This document shows, piece after piece, positions 27,489 to 35,217 of a stretch of 64,000 nt of DNA. Positions within the stretch are counted from its first letter, which is position 1; each line of letters starts with the position of its first letter. The stretch spans positions 434,001-498,000 of the forward strand of contig NZ_JAMZMJ010000001.1 of assembly GCF_024714495.1 (NCBI RefSeq), in the 5' to 3' direction. The stretch is from Marinoscillum pacificum (GTDB lineage: Bacteria; Bacteroidota; Bacteroidia; Cytophagales; Cyclobacteriaceae). The notes below the pieces were generated by a model. That model had not been told where the DNA came from. It was given only the letters and a program-made list of their open reading frames with translations, and made no database searches. The translations under genes were made by a program, and so were the position numbers.

Positions 27489-28121
27489 TTACGGCCCACA
27501 GCATCTCATCCAAAAGCTCCGTTCAGATGTTGCTAAATTGATTACAAGGTTATTCTGTGGTTCTCCATCACAGTTCTCAGCATCGTCATAAAAGACAAAC
27601 ACTACAGCCTCTGGAGTTCCGTCTACGTCAATGTCGCCAGCTAACCTCACATCTTTGGATAAGTGTTCGGAAGCTGGTCTGCCCAGTTTTGATAATTCAG
27701 GGTTAGTAATGACAAATCCAATGAGTTTTTGAAGTTCTGGTTCAACATCAAACAGTCTATTGAAATCGTCCAAAGGGATATTCAGTTCGAGTGTTGGTCT
27801 AAATTGGATACCCCCATCATTTTCACACCAAATCCGCATTTTGAAAATTTGCTTGCCTTGAAGAAATATGAGTTCACCCTTCGAGTCAAAGAGTTGGAGT
27901 TCACCGTCAAATGGTATCTCTAAAATTTCACCAGAATCGAAATACTTCTACTTATATCCATTTGGAAGTTCATTCACAGATGATTCAGGTAGGGCAATCT
28001 CAATATCAGCAGAGTTATCAGAGACCAAGGCCTTGAGATAAACCAATCCAATTGAGTTGTCTTTTAAATTCGGAGTTGTTCCGGCTAAAAAGCTGTGAAG
28101 AATTATCAGTAATGCTGTCAT
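27489..28121 (-). pseudogene. Secreted-protein gene interrupted by one in-frame TAG
   Basis: The 116-codon open frame from 27839 is the tail of a longer gene. In the same frame, ATG at 28119-28121 opens a signal peptide (MTALLIILHSFLA). The frame runs 57 codons to ELPNGYK, meets TAG at 27948-27950, and continues with KYFDSGEILEIPFDGELQLF and on into MRIWCENDGG without a shift. The joined protein would have about 210 residues, with an acidic mature part and a Cys pair at the end (FWMRCCGP). I do not recognise the family. The start follows a GC-rich spacer and the end runs into GTCTAAC, so the gene looks like a cassette. A sequencing error at the TAG is the alternative. Confidence 0.65.
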
Positions 28122-28380
28122 CAATTCGCTCTAAAGCCCCTGTATGGCGCTGAGTGCGCCTCACTGGCTAATACCAGCAAAATAGTGAAATCTTCTGGTG
28201 CTTCCAAAGTATCCAGAATGCGCCGCGAAAAGAAAGAGAAAAAATCCTGCGAGCCGAACTCAATAGAAAGCAACGCCCTTTCCCAGTGGCTGATTCATGG
28301 CCTACGCGGCGCGGTGAAGTTTGCACTGAAGTGTGTAAAATAGCAGTTGGTGCATTCGTTCTAGCTATTGTTATGTAGCT
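28122..28380. other. GC-rich spacer with inverted repeats, cassette-boundary-like
   Basis: No open frame of note. The left part holds the hairpin GGCGC-tgagt-GCGCC (28146-28160). GCGCCGCG (28220-28227) is an exact inverted repeat of CGCGGCGC (28305-28312). TGCACTGAAGT (28322-28332) and ATTGTTAT (28367-28374), followed by GTAGCT, also occur in the spacer on the other side of the next gene. The stretch is clearly richer in G+C than its surroundings. Confidence 0.55.
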
Positions 28381-28981
28381 CTATTTTAGCAGTTCACCAG
28401 CTGTTTTTGCGATTTGGTATTCGTGATCGTAATTGAAATAACACCGTTCAGCAGTTAAATCGTCTCCTTCGTTGTTCACCAATGAGTAAGACTTGGCAAT
28501 GAGTTCACCAGTTGCTGAGAAATAGTAAGTTGAAAGTTCCTTTGCTACACCTGATGTACAAATGCTGTTAAAGAAGTTAGCCTGCGATGACTCTACCAGT
28601 TGTTGAATCTAGGTAGTATCGGTAACCTATAAACCAGTCACCCGATTCACTTGACGGGTATTCTGCATAATAAGTTAGGGTTCCACTTTCGGATTTTATG
28701 ATATTAATGGAAGTTGAAACGTTATCTGGCCATTGTCTATCTGGTAAGTTGATTGGTTCAGTTGAAGTTCCAACGATAGCCATAAGTTCAACTTGATCTT
28801 CGTACTTCGAAATGAATTCTTGGTTAGCCTTGATAATGTTATTCAGTTGCTCAACTCGTTCAGCATGTTCGTTCGATCCAAAAGTTGTGTCCTCTGCAAT
28901 ATCTAGATTGTTAAAAGTTCTCTCTTGTGCGAAGAGGTTCAAAGACGCTGAAATAAGAAGTAAGTGAAAAACTGTTTTCAT
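28381..28981 (-). pseudogene. Secreted-protein gene broken by a frameshift
   Basis: The true start is ATG at 28979-28981, giving the signal MKTVFHLLLISASLNLFAQ. Upstream codons belong to the neighbouring palindrome. The frame runs to GDWFIGYRYYLDST and then ends a few codons later in TTGRVIAG at 28577. Skipping one base near 28611 enters a frame that reads LVESSQANFFNSICTSG, then STYYFSATGELIAKSY and finally YQIAKTAGELLK with a stop at 28381-28383. The two parts repeat the same YYxxxxTGxL theme, so they are one gene of about 200 codons. No family is recognised. The change may be a two-base loss, a one-base gain or a read error. Confidence 0.7.
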
Positions 28982-28996
28982 TGCAGAAGTGCTACA

Positions 28997-29107
28997 TAAC
29001 GACCAACTAAAATGAGTATGCGCCACAGTTGCTAGATGCACTGAAGTATCTGTTTCGCATTGTTATATCATAAGGCTCAGTTCGCATATTCATTTTAGTG
29101 TTTGTTA
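28997..29107. repeat. 111-bp imperfect palindrome resembling an integron attC site
   Basis: Left arm 28997-29022 (TAACGACC, then AACTAAAATGAGTATGCG). Right arm 29083-29107, whose reverse complement is TAACAAAC, then ACTAAAATGAATATGCG. The arms pair at 22 positions, with two G-T pairs, one mismatch and one bulged base, around a 60-base middle. The outer edges are TAAC/GTTA, and the right edge is the stop codon of the TPR gene. The next gene starts 16 bp beyond the other edge. Size, bulge and position match attC recombination sites, but the GTTRRRY core is imperfect (GTTATGT) and no integrase is in the window. Confidence 0.6.
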
Positions 29108-31006
29108 GGAATTTTCAGGATTTAATATAGCTTCCAAGTCCAAAAGGCTGAGTTCTCCTTTGATGTAAAATGTAATATTTTTTATTTTTTTAATATTACT
29201 TTCACCTATATCTTTTAAAGATATGTAATTTAATATATCGTTGAAATCCCACTTTGATTTTGAGCTTTCATAATATTCTTTGATGTCTATTAATTTAATA
29301 TCCCCGAAATTAATTTTTCCTTCACATAAAGAATTTATGTCCTGCAGAAACTGCATGACCAACCGGTAATTCATTTCTTTAACTTTAGGGAAGTATTCAG
29401 AGTAAAATTTATTTGATTCGTCATAGCCTGACGAGATAATCAGACCCTCAAAATAATTCACGATATCAGGATCATTATTATCAGCAAGTTTTGGTTGAAT
29501 AACCTTATTTGCTTTTACATACATCTTTTTGGAATCCTCTAACATTCCTTCTTCAAAAAGTTTCCTACCCAAGAGTTGAAAAAAATGTTCACTGTCGAAC
29601 TCGGTACCAATTTCAGATACATACTGCCAGGCATCTTTTTTACCCATATGGAAAAGTAAAATGATTTTATATTGATGCAGGTATTGTGCTTTTGGATTCA
29701 AAGAAATGGCATCATCAATGCTCGAAATAGCATCCTTTAGATTATTCTCTTCAAAATTTATTTGTGAGATTCTAATATACGATAACTCAGTTTTGTAGTT
29801 GCTTTGAATGAGAATTTTAAAAATCTTCTTAGATTCTTCAAATCGACTAATCTCCTTCAAAAATTCAGCCTTATCAAAATTTATCTCAAGATTTCGATCT
29901 TCAATATTACTAATCGCAGAGTCAAAAATTTCAATTGCTTCATCATATCTTTCCAACTCTTTTAAGTGTTGAATCAAATAGGAATATATGAAGTATTTAT
30001 CAGGACTAAGATCAATGGACTTTTTGTATGAAGAAATTGCATCTTCCGGGCTATTTAGCTTGAAGAGTATTCTACCTCTATTTCGGTGATAAAGACTTTC
30101 TTCATTATTAATTTCAATAGCCATATCAATTTTTTGGAGAGCATCATATAACTTATCAGTTTTCTCAAATTGAATTCCTAAATTATTAAGGGCACTGCTA
30201 CTCTTTGGAAATATTTTTAGAGCTTTTTCGTAATTTTCAATAGCAATATCAGAATTTCCAATGCTAGCATTACAATAGGCCAATTCCCAATATCCTTTAT
30301 GATCTTCAGGTGCAATTTCGATAAGTTTCGAAGCTAATTTTACAGCTTCTTCATACATCTCTCTATTTCTCAGTAATTCGATTTTTGACTTTAGAACATC
30401 TGGGTCATCTGGAATACCAATACTCTCTAAAAATTCAATCTTCTTATCAAATTCTAATTTAAGTTCTTCCGAGGCATTCTCAACTTTAATCTCTTCAATC
30501 TCTTTTGATTTGGCTAAAGCGATATTTTTAACTCTATTTGTCTCATTATCAATGTTTTCTATTAATTGATCTTTAGCAAGATTCAGTACCTTTTTGTATT
30601 CTGTATCTATTGTTTCAAGTTTATCAGCAATAAGCTTGTCGAACTCATCTTTCTTTTTATTAACATATGCTTTTGCTTCTTCCAATGTAGCTAATGCATC
30701 CTTTCTTTCGCGATTAGATTTTAGGCTCTCGAATCCCAAAAAAATTGATCCAAGTGCGAGAATCACCCCGAATATTGTTGCAATTACACTTATATAGGTG
30801 AGTTGATTATTTATCCTATCATTCGTTAATTGATAATTTTGAATGAGTTCATCATCCCTATTTTCTTTTTCTGTTAAAGAATTGACTTTTTCCTTTAGTT
30901 CTTTTATCTGGTTATCTATGTCATAAGCTAAGGAGTCATAAGAATTGGCTTGAGCAAAGACTAGCGAAGAAATTAAAATAAAGAAAAAGGCTAAGTAATG
31001 CTTCAT
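29105..31006 (-). CDS. Membrane-anchored coiled-coil and TPR protein
   Basis: A 633-residue protein. It has a signal peptide (to about residue 19), a coiled coil at about 25-65, one transmembrane helix at about 70-95 (YISVIATIFGVILALGSIFLG), and a long coiled coil at about 100-195 rich in Lys and Glu. TPR units follow from about 205 to 480 (KGYWELAYCNASIGNSDIAIENYEKA) and a non-repeat C-terminal domain of about 130 residues. The TPRs would face the cytoplasm if the N-terminal segment is periplasmic. The gene is noticeably AT-rich and its stop codon forms the edge of the attC-like palindrome. Partner proteins are unknown; a scaffold role is likely. Confidence 0.85.
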   Translation of the reverse strand: MKHYLAFFFILISSLVFAQANSYDSLAYDIDNQIKELKEKVNSLTEKENRDDELIQNYQLTNDRINNQLTYISVIATIFGVILALGSIFLGFESLKSNRERKDALATLEEAKAYVNKKKDEFDKLIADKLETIDTEYKKVLNLAKDQLIENIDNETNRVKNIALAKSKEIEEIKVENASEELKLEFDKKIEFLESIGIPDDPDVLKSKIELLRNREMYEEAVKLASKLIEIAPEDHKGYWELAYCNASIGNSDIAIENYEKALKIFPKSSSALNNLGIQFEKTDKLYDALQKIDMAIEINNEESLYHRNRGRILFKLNSPEDAISSYKKSIDLSPDKYFIYSYLIQHLKELERYDEAIEIFDSAISNIEDRNLEINFDKAEFLKEISRFEESKKIFKILIQSNYKTELSYIRISQINFEENNLKDAISSIDDAISLNPKAQYLHQYKIILLFHMGKKDAWQYVSEIGTEFDSEHFFQLLGRKLFEEGMLEDSKKMYVKANKVIQPKLADNNDPDIVNYFEGLIISSGYDESNKFYSEYFPKVKEMNYRLVMQFLQDINSLCEGKINFGDIKLIDIKEYYESSKSKWDFNDILNYISLKDIGESNIKKIKNITFYIKGELSLLDLEAILNPENS

Positions 31007-31033
31007 GACAAATTCTGATTATTCCCAACTTCC

Positions 31034-31061
31034 GTATATGATCCACAAGTGGAACATATAC
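31034..31061. promoter_or_regulatory. 28-bp near-perfect palindrome upstream of the TPR gene
   Basis: GTATATGATCCAC and GTGGAACATATAC are 13-base arms matching at 12 positions, separated by AA. The centre lies about 41 bp upstream of the TPR gene's ATG, where a promoter is expected. This is the form of a dimeric repressor's operator. No dedicated regulator gene is adjacent. Confidence 0.6.
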
Positions 31062-31163
31062 TCTTTATAATTTGGATTATCCGTTTTTATAAACGTTTAA
31101 ATACGGTTAATCACTGCTTGTTAACTCCAAACTAACGGAATAAACCACAAACATGCAATAGTC

Positions 31164-32141
31164 CTATGCTCCTATTGTTAGCACAATCTTCCCCCTCGCA
31201 TGGCCTTCTTCCAGGTACGCCATGGCTTTGGCAACATCCGGTAACGAATATGTTCTATCTATTACTGGCTTGACCTTTCCCGCTTCTACCAACTTTTTGA
31301 TAGCTTCCAAATCACTTTTTGAGTATTTTGCAATCACAGGATGAAACTGCTGCCCTCCTTTTTTGGAGTAGAATCCCCCGAAAATCATTACCTCAAACAA
31401 TTGTCTATTTTCCCCACCACACATGATATATCGACCTTGCGGTTTCAATACTTTCTTATAGTCTTTGATGGATTTGGAGCCATTCACCGCAAAGACCATA
31501 TCATATTGTTTGTCTTGCTGTACAAAATCCGTTTGGGTATAATCGATCACATCATCAGCACCCAATTGCTTGACCATGTCTATTTTACCTGTACTACATA
31601 CAGCCGTGACGTGTGCACCTAATGCTTTAGCCAACTGGATGACATACGTGCCAACACCACCAGAAGCGCCATTGATAAGTATCCTCTCTCCTGCTTTCAA
31701 GCCACCTTTCTTCAACCCTTGCCAGGCAGTAATTGCTGAAAGCGACAATGCGGCAGCTTCTTCCAAAGAAAGTTTCGTTGGCTTATGAATGAGCCTTTCG
31801 GATTTAACTGCCAAATACTCACTAAAAGCACCAAAACCTACTTCGCCACCACTGACCTCTCCGCACACTTCATCGCCCACTGAGAATGCTGTAACCTCTT
31901 CGCCTACAGCTTCCACCACTCCGGATAAATCACACCCGAGGCGAGTATATTTGGGCTTGAATAAGCCAAACGCTAATCGCATGAAATACGGTGTTCCACG
32001 CATAATGTGCCAGTCTGCAGCGTTCAATGCTGCTGCATGAATCTTTACGAGTACTTCATTTGGTCCAGGAGTTGGATTTGGGAGGTCAACATATTCAAGG
32101 ACCTCTGGACCGCCATAGTTTTTAAATTGAATTGCTTTCAT
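31164..32141 (-). CDS. NAD(P)-dependent medium-chain dehydrogenase, quinone-oxidoreductase-like
   Basis: A 325-residue cytoplasmic MDR enzyme. The GroES-like N-terminal half has the family text LGCDLSGVVEAVGEEVTAFSVGDEV. The Rossmann half has the cofactor loop GASGGVGTYVIQLAKALGA. The Cys ligands of the structural and catalytic zinc of alcohol dehydrogenases are not present in order, so this belongs to the zinc-free quinone-oxidoreductase-like branch that reduces quinones or enones with NADPH. It follows the TonB-led operon on the same strand after 89 bp. That gap contains a 24-bp direct repeat, so it probably has its own promoter. Confidence 0.92.
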   Translation of the reverse strand: MKAIQFKNYGGPEVLEYVDLPNPTPGPNEVLVKIHAAALNAADWHIMRGTPYFMRLAFGLFKPKYTRLGCDLSGVVEAVGEEVTAFSVGDEVCGEVSGGEVGFGAFSEYLAVKSERLIHKPTKLSLEEAAALSLSAITAWQGLKKGGLKAGERILINGASGGVGTYVIQLAKALGAHVTAVCSTGKIDMVKQLGADDVIDYTQTDFVQQDKQYDMVFAVNGSKSIKDYKKVLKPQGRYIMCGGENRQLFEVMIFGGFYSKKGGQQFHPVIAKYSKSDLEAIKKLVEAGKVKPVIDRTYSLPDVAKAMAYLEEGHARGKIVLTIGA

Positions 32142-32142
32142 A

Positions 32143-32201
32143 GTTTAAGTTTTGAGGTTTAGGTTCTGCGTTATATGTTTTAAGTCTAGAGTTTTAGGTT
32201 C
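32143..32201. repeat. Two imperfect 24-bp direct repeats upstream of the dehydrogenase gene
   Basis: GTTTAAGTTTTGAGGT, then TTAGGTTC (32143-32166), and GTTTTAAGTCTAGAGT, then TTTAGGTTC (32177-32201), align with one gap and few mismatches. They begin 2 bp upstream of the dehydrogenase start codon and fill the leader. They may be slippage-derived sequence or tandem binding sites. Confidence 0.5.
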
Positions 32202-32230
32202 AAATTTTGACCTTGCCTGAATATGGCTCA

Positions 32231-32449
32231 TTATTCTGGTAAATCCTCACAGTCAAGTCCTAAAGGTCTGATCAGGTGTTGGATATCTGATTCATTTAAA
32301 GCATTTAGCGCTTCGATCCGAAGAACGCGATCACAATCGTCCAGATCGACTGTCCATCTTCGGATCGCAGGATGATTATCCAATCGATCTGCAACTCGAT
32401 GCACCTCTTCTGCTGTATTAATGGTGGATCGAAGGATGAGTAATTCCAT
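32231..32449 (-). CDS. Small HMA-fold-like protein without the metal-binding cysteines
   Basis: A 72-residue cytoplasmic protein. Its strand-helix-strand-strand-helix-strand pattern (LLILRSTI, EEVHRVADRLDNHP, RRWTVDLDD, RVLRIEALN, ESDIQHLIRPLG, CEDLPE) is that of ferredoxin-like HMA proteins. The CxxC copper site is missing, so metal transport is not indicated. Similar small proteins are common in Bacteroidota and have no known role. It starts 3 bp after the DUF2306 gene and is the last gene of the apparent TonB-led operon. Confidence 0.7.
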   Translation of the reverse strand: MELLILRSTINTAEEVHRVADRLDNHPAIRRWTVDLDDCDRVLRIEALNALNESDIQHLIRPLGLDCEDLPE

Positions 32450-32452
32450 GAT

Positions 32453-33271
32453 TCAGATCCAGAAAATAATGGTTGCCATGAATATGCCCATTCCTAAAAA
32501 GATAGTCAATGCAGCAATTAACCCAGTAATTAGCCATTTGAAAAAGGTATTCTTGGATCTGCCAGCTCTTATGTAGAGCTCCATAAATGCCAATGGCATC
32601 AAAGTGTGCGAAAAGGCCAGAAAGATATCAAACGGTCCTTGAAACAAATCCGTATGTCCCGGTGCTCCTCCATTGATCAAAATCCAGAAACCGAACATTA
32701 CCCGAATAAACCAAACCCCATTAGCTACCATAAACAATCGTAGAGCCCACTCTCGATGTTGAACAAACCTGCCTTTGACCGCATAATACCAGGCAACCAA
32801 TGAAGCTATGAGAATGGAAGTGGCATTAATGATATTTCCTGAAGCCATTGTCCATCCTCCAAGCACCGTTCGATGTGGGCTCAGCACCATGATCAACCCA
32901 GAAATACTCATAACAAGAGCAGTGACCATATAGATTCGACCATTCCATTGATGAAACTTCCTGAACTTAGTTTGGGTAGCAGGAATCAGCTGTAAAGGCG
33001 CACCAAAAGTGATTAAAGCTGCCAAAAACACATGTGCGAAGAGCGCCACATTTCCCAGGCGATCGCCTGTTACCAGGCCATTGTACAATCGATCATTCCA
33101 TTTTGCAAGATCGCCAGATAAGGTAGTGCCTCCGTAGAAAAACAGGATGTGGTAGATAAACAAAGCGAATCCGATACACGCTATGCCTACCCAAATTTTG
33201 GCGGAAAGGCTGAGCGCTTTAGAAGCCGTCAACCTTGTAGACGGCACCGGTTTATCTAAAACAACACTCAT
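32453..33271 (-). CDS. DUF2306 membrane protein
   Basis: A 272-residue protein with about eight hydrophobic helices. The DUF2306 features are present: FAHVFLAALITFGAPLQLIP, then KFHQWNGRIYM, then FVQHREWALRLFM. Conserved histidines in membrane segments suggest a haem-binding or quinone-related fold like that of cytochrome b561 relatives. That is inferred from the family, and no reaction is proven. Its start overlaps the stop of the small membrane protein gene by 4 bp (ATGA-type coupling), and the HMA-like gene follows 3 bp later. Confidence 0.88.
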   Translation of the reverse strand: MSVVLDKPVPSTRLTASKALSLSAKIWVGIACIGFALFIYHILFFYGGTTLSGDLAKWNDRLYNGLVTGDRLGNVALFAHVFLAALITFGAPLQLIPATQTKFRKFHQWNGRIYMVTALVMSISGLIMVLSPHRTVLGGWTMASGNIINATSILIASLVAWYYAVKGRFVQHREWALRLFMVANGVWFIRVMFGFWILINGGAPGHTDLFQGPFDIFLAFSHTLMPLAFMELYIRAGRSKNTFFKWLITGLIAALTIFLGMGIFMATIIFWI

Positions 33272-33465
33272 ACTCCCAGGGATTTAAACGCTTCAAAAAC
33301 AAGAAATGCTGGCCATACCAGTGCCTTCAGGAAGCCTAATACCCCAGCCCAAAAACCACTGGCATTTCCAATAAAATAGATTGCTGCGCCAATCATTCCC
33401 AGCAAGTAAATACAACTTGCGGGACTACTATTGGACTTGTTCATTGTTTGATTTGATGTATTCAT
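33268..33465 (-). CDS. Small membrane protein
   Basis: A 65-residue protein: a polar, Asn/Ser-rich start, then two hydrophobic segments (CIYLLGMIGAAIYFIG and GVLGFLKALVWPAFLVFEAF). The second resembles the small proteins that often accompany other membrane-protein genes in Bacteroidota. Function unknown. It overlaps the DUF2306 gene by 4 bp and lies 2 bp after the 134-residue membrane protein gene, so translation is probably coupled. A start at the second Met (residue 8) is possible. Confidence 0.7.
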   Translation of the reverse strand: MNTSNQTMNKSNSSPASCIYLLGMIGAAIYFIGNASGFWAGVLGFLKALVWPAFLVFEAFKSLGV

Positions 33466-33467
33466 GA

Positions 33468-33872
33468 TTATTTGGTTTGTTGATACTTGATATAAATGTT
33501 AAAAGTGTACCTCCATGGAATGATCAGCAGGTTGAGAACGATTCCTGCTACACAAATCCAGAAGAACTCTTGTTGATCTTCTGTAATAGATCCTAAAGCA
33601 AAGGCAGGCCAATAACTTCCTACCAGCCAGGCAGACTTATACACTAGCTGCAGCAAAAGGATAGGTATGAATCGAAGAGGATTGATTACCCCAAAAACGT
33701 TGAGCAAAGAAAAGGCCGCCCAAAAACTTACCGTAACTGCAGGATAAATAGCCTCTGCTAGATCACCGCCTAATACCTGAGACCAATTATCAAAGAATAG
33801 ACTTATGAAGTTGAGGAAAAACAGTCCTCGTAATACGTGACTTCTCCACTTCGGAAACTTACGAGCGTCCAT
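33468..33872 (-). CDS. Four-helix membrane protein of unknown function
   Basis: A 134-residue protein with four hydrophobic helices (about residues 12-30, 42-60, 65-90 and 100-122), short loops and a basic C-terminal tail. No catalytic motif is apparent. It lies 2 bp from the genes on either side (a DUF6567 lipoprotein and a small membrane protein). This tight packing suggests that the three products work at the same envelope site. I do not recognise a characterised homologue. Confidence 0.75.
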   Translation of the reverse strand: MDARKFPKWRSHVLRGLFFLNFISLFFDNWSQVLGGDLAEAIYPAVTVSFWAAFSLLNVFGVINPLRFIPILLLQLVYKSAWLVGSYWPAFALGSITEDQQEFFWICVAGIVLNLLIIPWRYTFNIYIKYQQTK

Positions 33873-33874
33873 TG

Positions 33875-34246
33875 CTATTTCGTAAACTCTATCACATTAG
33901 CACTTACCGTAATCGTGCGCTTATTGAAGAATGGTGGCACCCCTCCTAGGTGTTCTTCGGTAACGATGTTGGTTAAAGCTTTTGCTCCAGATTCAAGTTT
34001 GGCATTCTGAACCATCTCAGCATATGCGTTTTGATACAATCTGCGCTTTTTAGCGCCTCCAAAAACCAAAACATAAGACACTTCCGCATCACCAACAGCC
34101 TGGCCAATGACTTCATAGTTTTTTTGATTCAATTGAACCTGTGTGCTATTTGTATTGTGATTCAGCACGAATGCATTACTCACTCCACATGAGGTGATAG
34201 TTCCCATTAAACATGCTAACACGACAATCATTTTTAACTTTTTCAT
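33875..34246 (-). CDS. DUF6567-like lipoprotein
   Basis: A 123-residue lipoprotein (lipobox TITSC). The mature text (VQLNQKNYEVIGQAVGDAEVSYVLVFGG, then YAEMVQNAKL and ALTNIV) matches a small lipoprotein family common in Bacteroidota (DUF6567). It has a fold like that of TRL/DUF4156-type envelope proteins. The function is not known. It follows the DUF4249 lipoprotein gene by 23 bp in the TonB-led operon. Confidence 0.8.
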   Translation of the reverse strand: MKKLKMIVVLACLMGTITSCGVSNAFVLNHNTNSTQVQLNQKNYEVIGQAVGDAEVSYVLVFGGAKKRRLYQNAYAEMVQNAKLESGAKALTNIVTEEHLGGVPPFFNKRTITVSANVIEFTK

Positions 34247-34269
34247 TTTCTGTGATTTATATGTTTCTA

Positions 34270-35211
34270 TTATTCGTAATATTTTGTCTTTGCTTGTTCC
34301 GCGACGGTTGATGTCAGTCTTCGTCCGCTTGCACTGACTGCTGACATGTTGAAGAAACCAGCTACATTGGTTTTAGAGCCTGGGTCTGTGCTCATAATAT
34401 TGGTAGACACATTGGATAATGGTGATGAGAAAATCTCCCCAAAACCTCCCATTCGATTGATTTGGAAATAAAGCGCATAGAGAAAATCATTAGCTGCGCG
34501 ATCAATCGAGTGAATCTCCACGTACAAGGAATCTCCCACGACATATGGCGGTTGTGATTCACTGATTTCAGGATCATCACTGGTATAAGGGTTGATGAAC
34601 CCTGCTCTCACTGGGAAAACAAACAATTGCCCATCTATAGGCTGACCTGGGCTCACACTGGCATCATAAGCCATATTGAGCTCCTCTGGTTTGCCAAAGT
34701 AGTTACCGTTTTTCCATGCCTTGATCCAATAGCAATCGCCCGTCCCTTCTGGATCAATTGAGTAAAATTGAGCGGTGAAATGATCCTGATCAACAAGAAA
34801 GTTGGCTTCATTAAATTCGTAACCAACAGAATCAATACCCGGAACTCTGTTCATTTTGGCAATAGCTTCGAACGTTTCGTCTGGAGTTTCTACCACCAAT
34901 CGATACTCATGACCCACAAACCCAATAGGTTCTGAAACATCCAAATAATAACTGTCGCTTCCTTCTATTAAAGCGTATGAAACATCAGCTGTTAAATCCT
35001 CTAGAGTAACTGAAAGACCAGTAATCAACTCTGGTTTAGAGCTTTCAAAATATGGTTGGGAACGAGTGATTTTCACTTCCTGACGGCCTAACTGATCCGT
35101 CAGAAAGGCATCTACTACCATAAGTTCTTCAGGAGTATCTAACTTGGGTTGAATCTCAAATTCGCAGCTAGCTAGCATGACTATGGCAATTATTAATAGA
35201 ATGTTTTTCAT
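34270..35211 (-). CDS. DUF4249 lipoprotein, partner of the TonB receptor
   Basis: A 313-residue outer-membrane lipoprotein (lipobox VMLASC). The beta-rich N-terminal domain has the DUF4249 pattern: LMVVDAFLTDQLGRQEVKIT, then LSVTLEDLTADVSYAL and YRLVVETPDETF. DUF4249 proteins are encoded beside TonB-dependent receptors of the carboxypeptidase-regulatory type and probably form a lid or binding partner on the receptor, by analogy with SusD. The transported substrate is unknown. It starts 6 bp after the receptor gene. Two related lipoproteins occur in the second receptor operon of this window. Confidence 0.9.
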   Translation of the reverse strand: MKNILLIIAIVMLASCEFEIQPKLDTPEELMVVDAFLTDQLGRQEVKITRSQPYFESSKPELITGLSVTLEDLTADVSYALIEGSDSYYLDVSEPIGFVGHEYRLVVETPDETFEAIAKMNRVPGIDSVGYEFNEANFLVDQDHFTAQFYSIDPEGTGDCYWIKAWKNGNYFGKPEELNMAYDASVSPGQPIDGQLFVFPVRAGFINPYTSDDPEISESQPPYVVGDSLYVEIHSIDRAANDFLYALYFQINRMGGFGEIFSSPLSNVSTNIMSTDPGSKTNVAGFFNMSAVSASGRRLTSTVAEQAKTKYYE

Positions 35212-35217
35212 GACGAT

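Noticed and set aside
28982-29041. N-terminal extension of the frameshifted secreted gene
   Set aside because: The extra 20 codons are translated palindrome; the signal peptide starts at 28981.
27210-31163. Integron integrase or transposase that would explain the cassette-like region
   Set aside because: No tyrosine recombinase or transposase motif was found in this region or elsewhere in the window.
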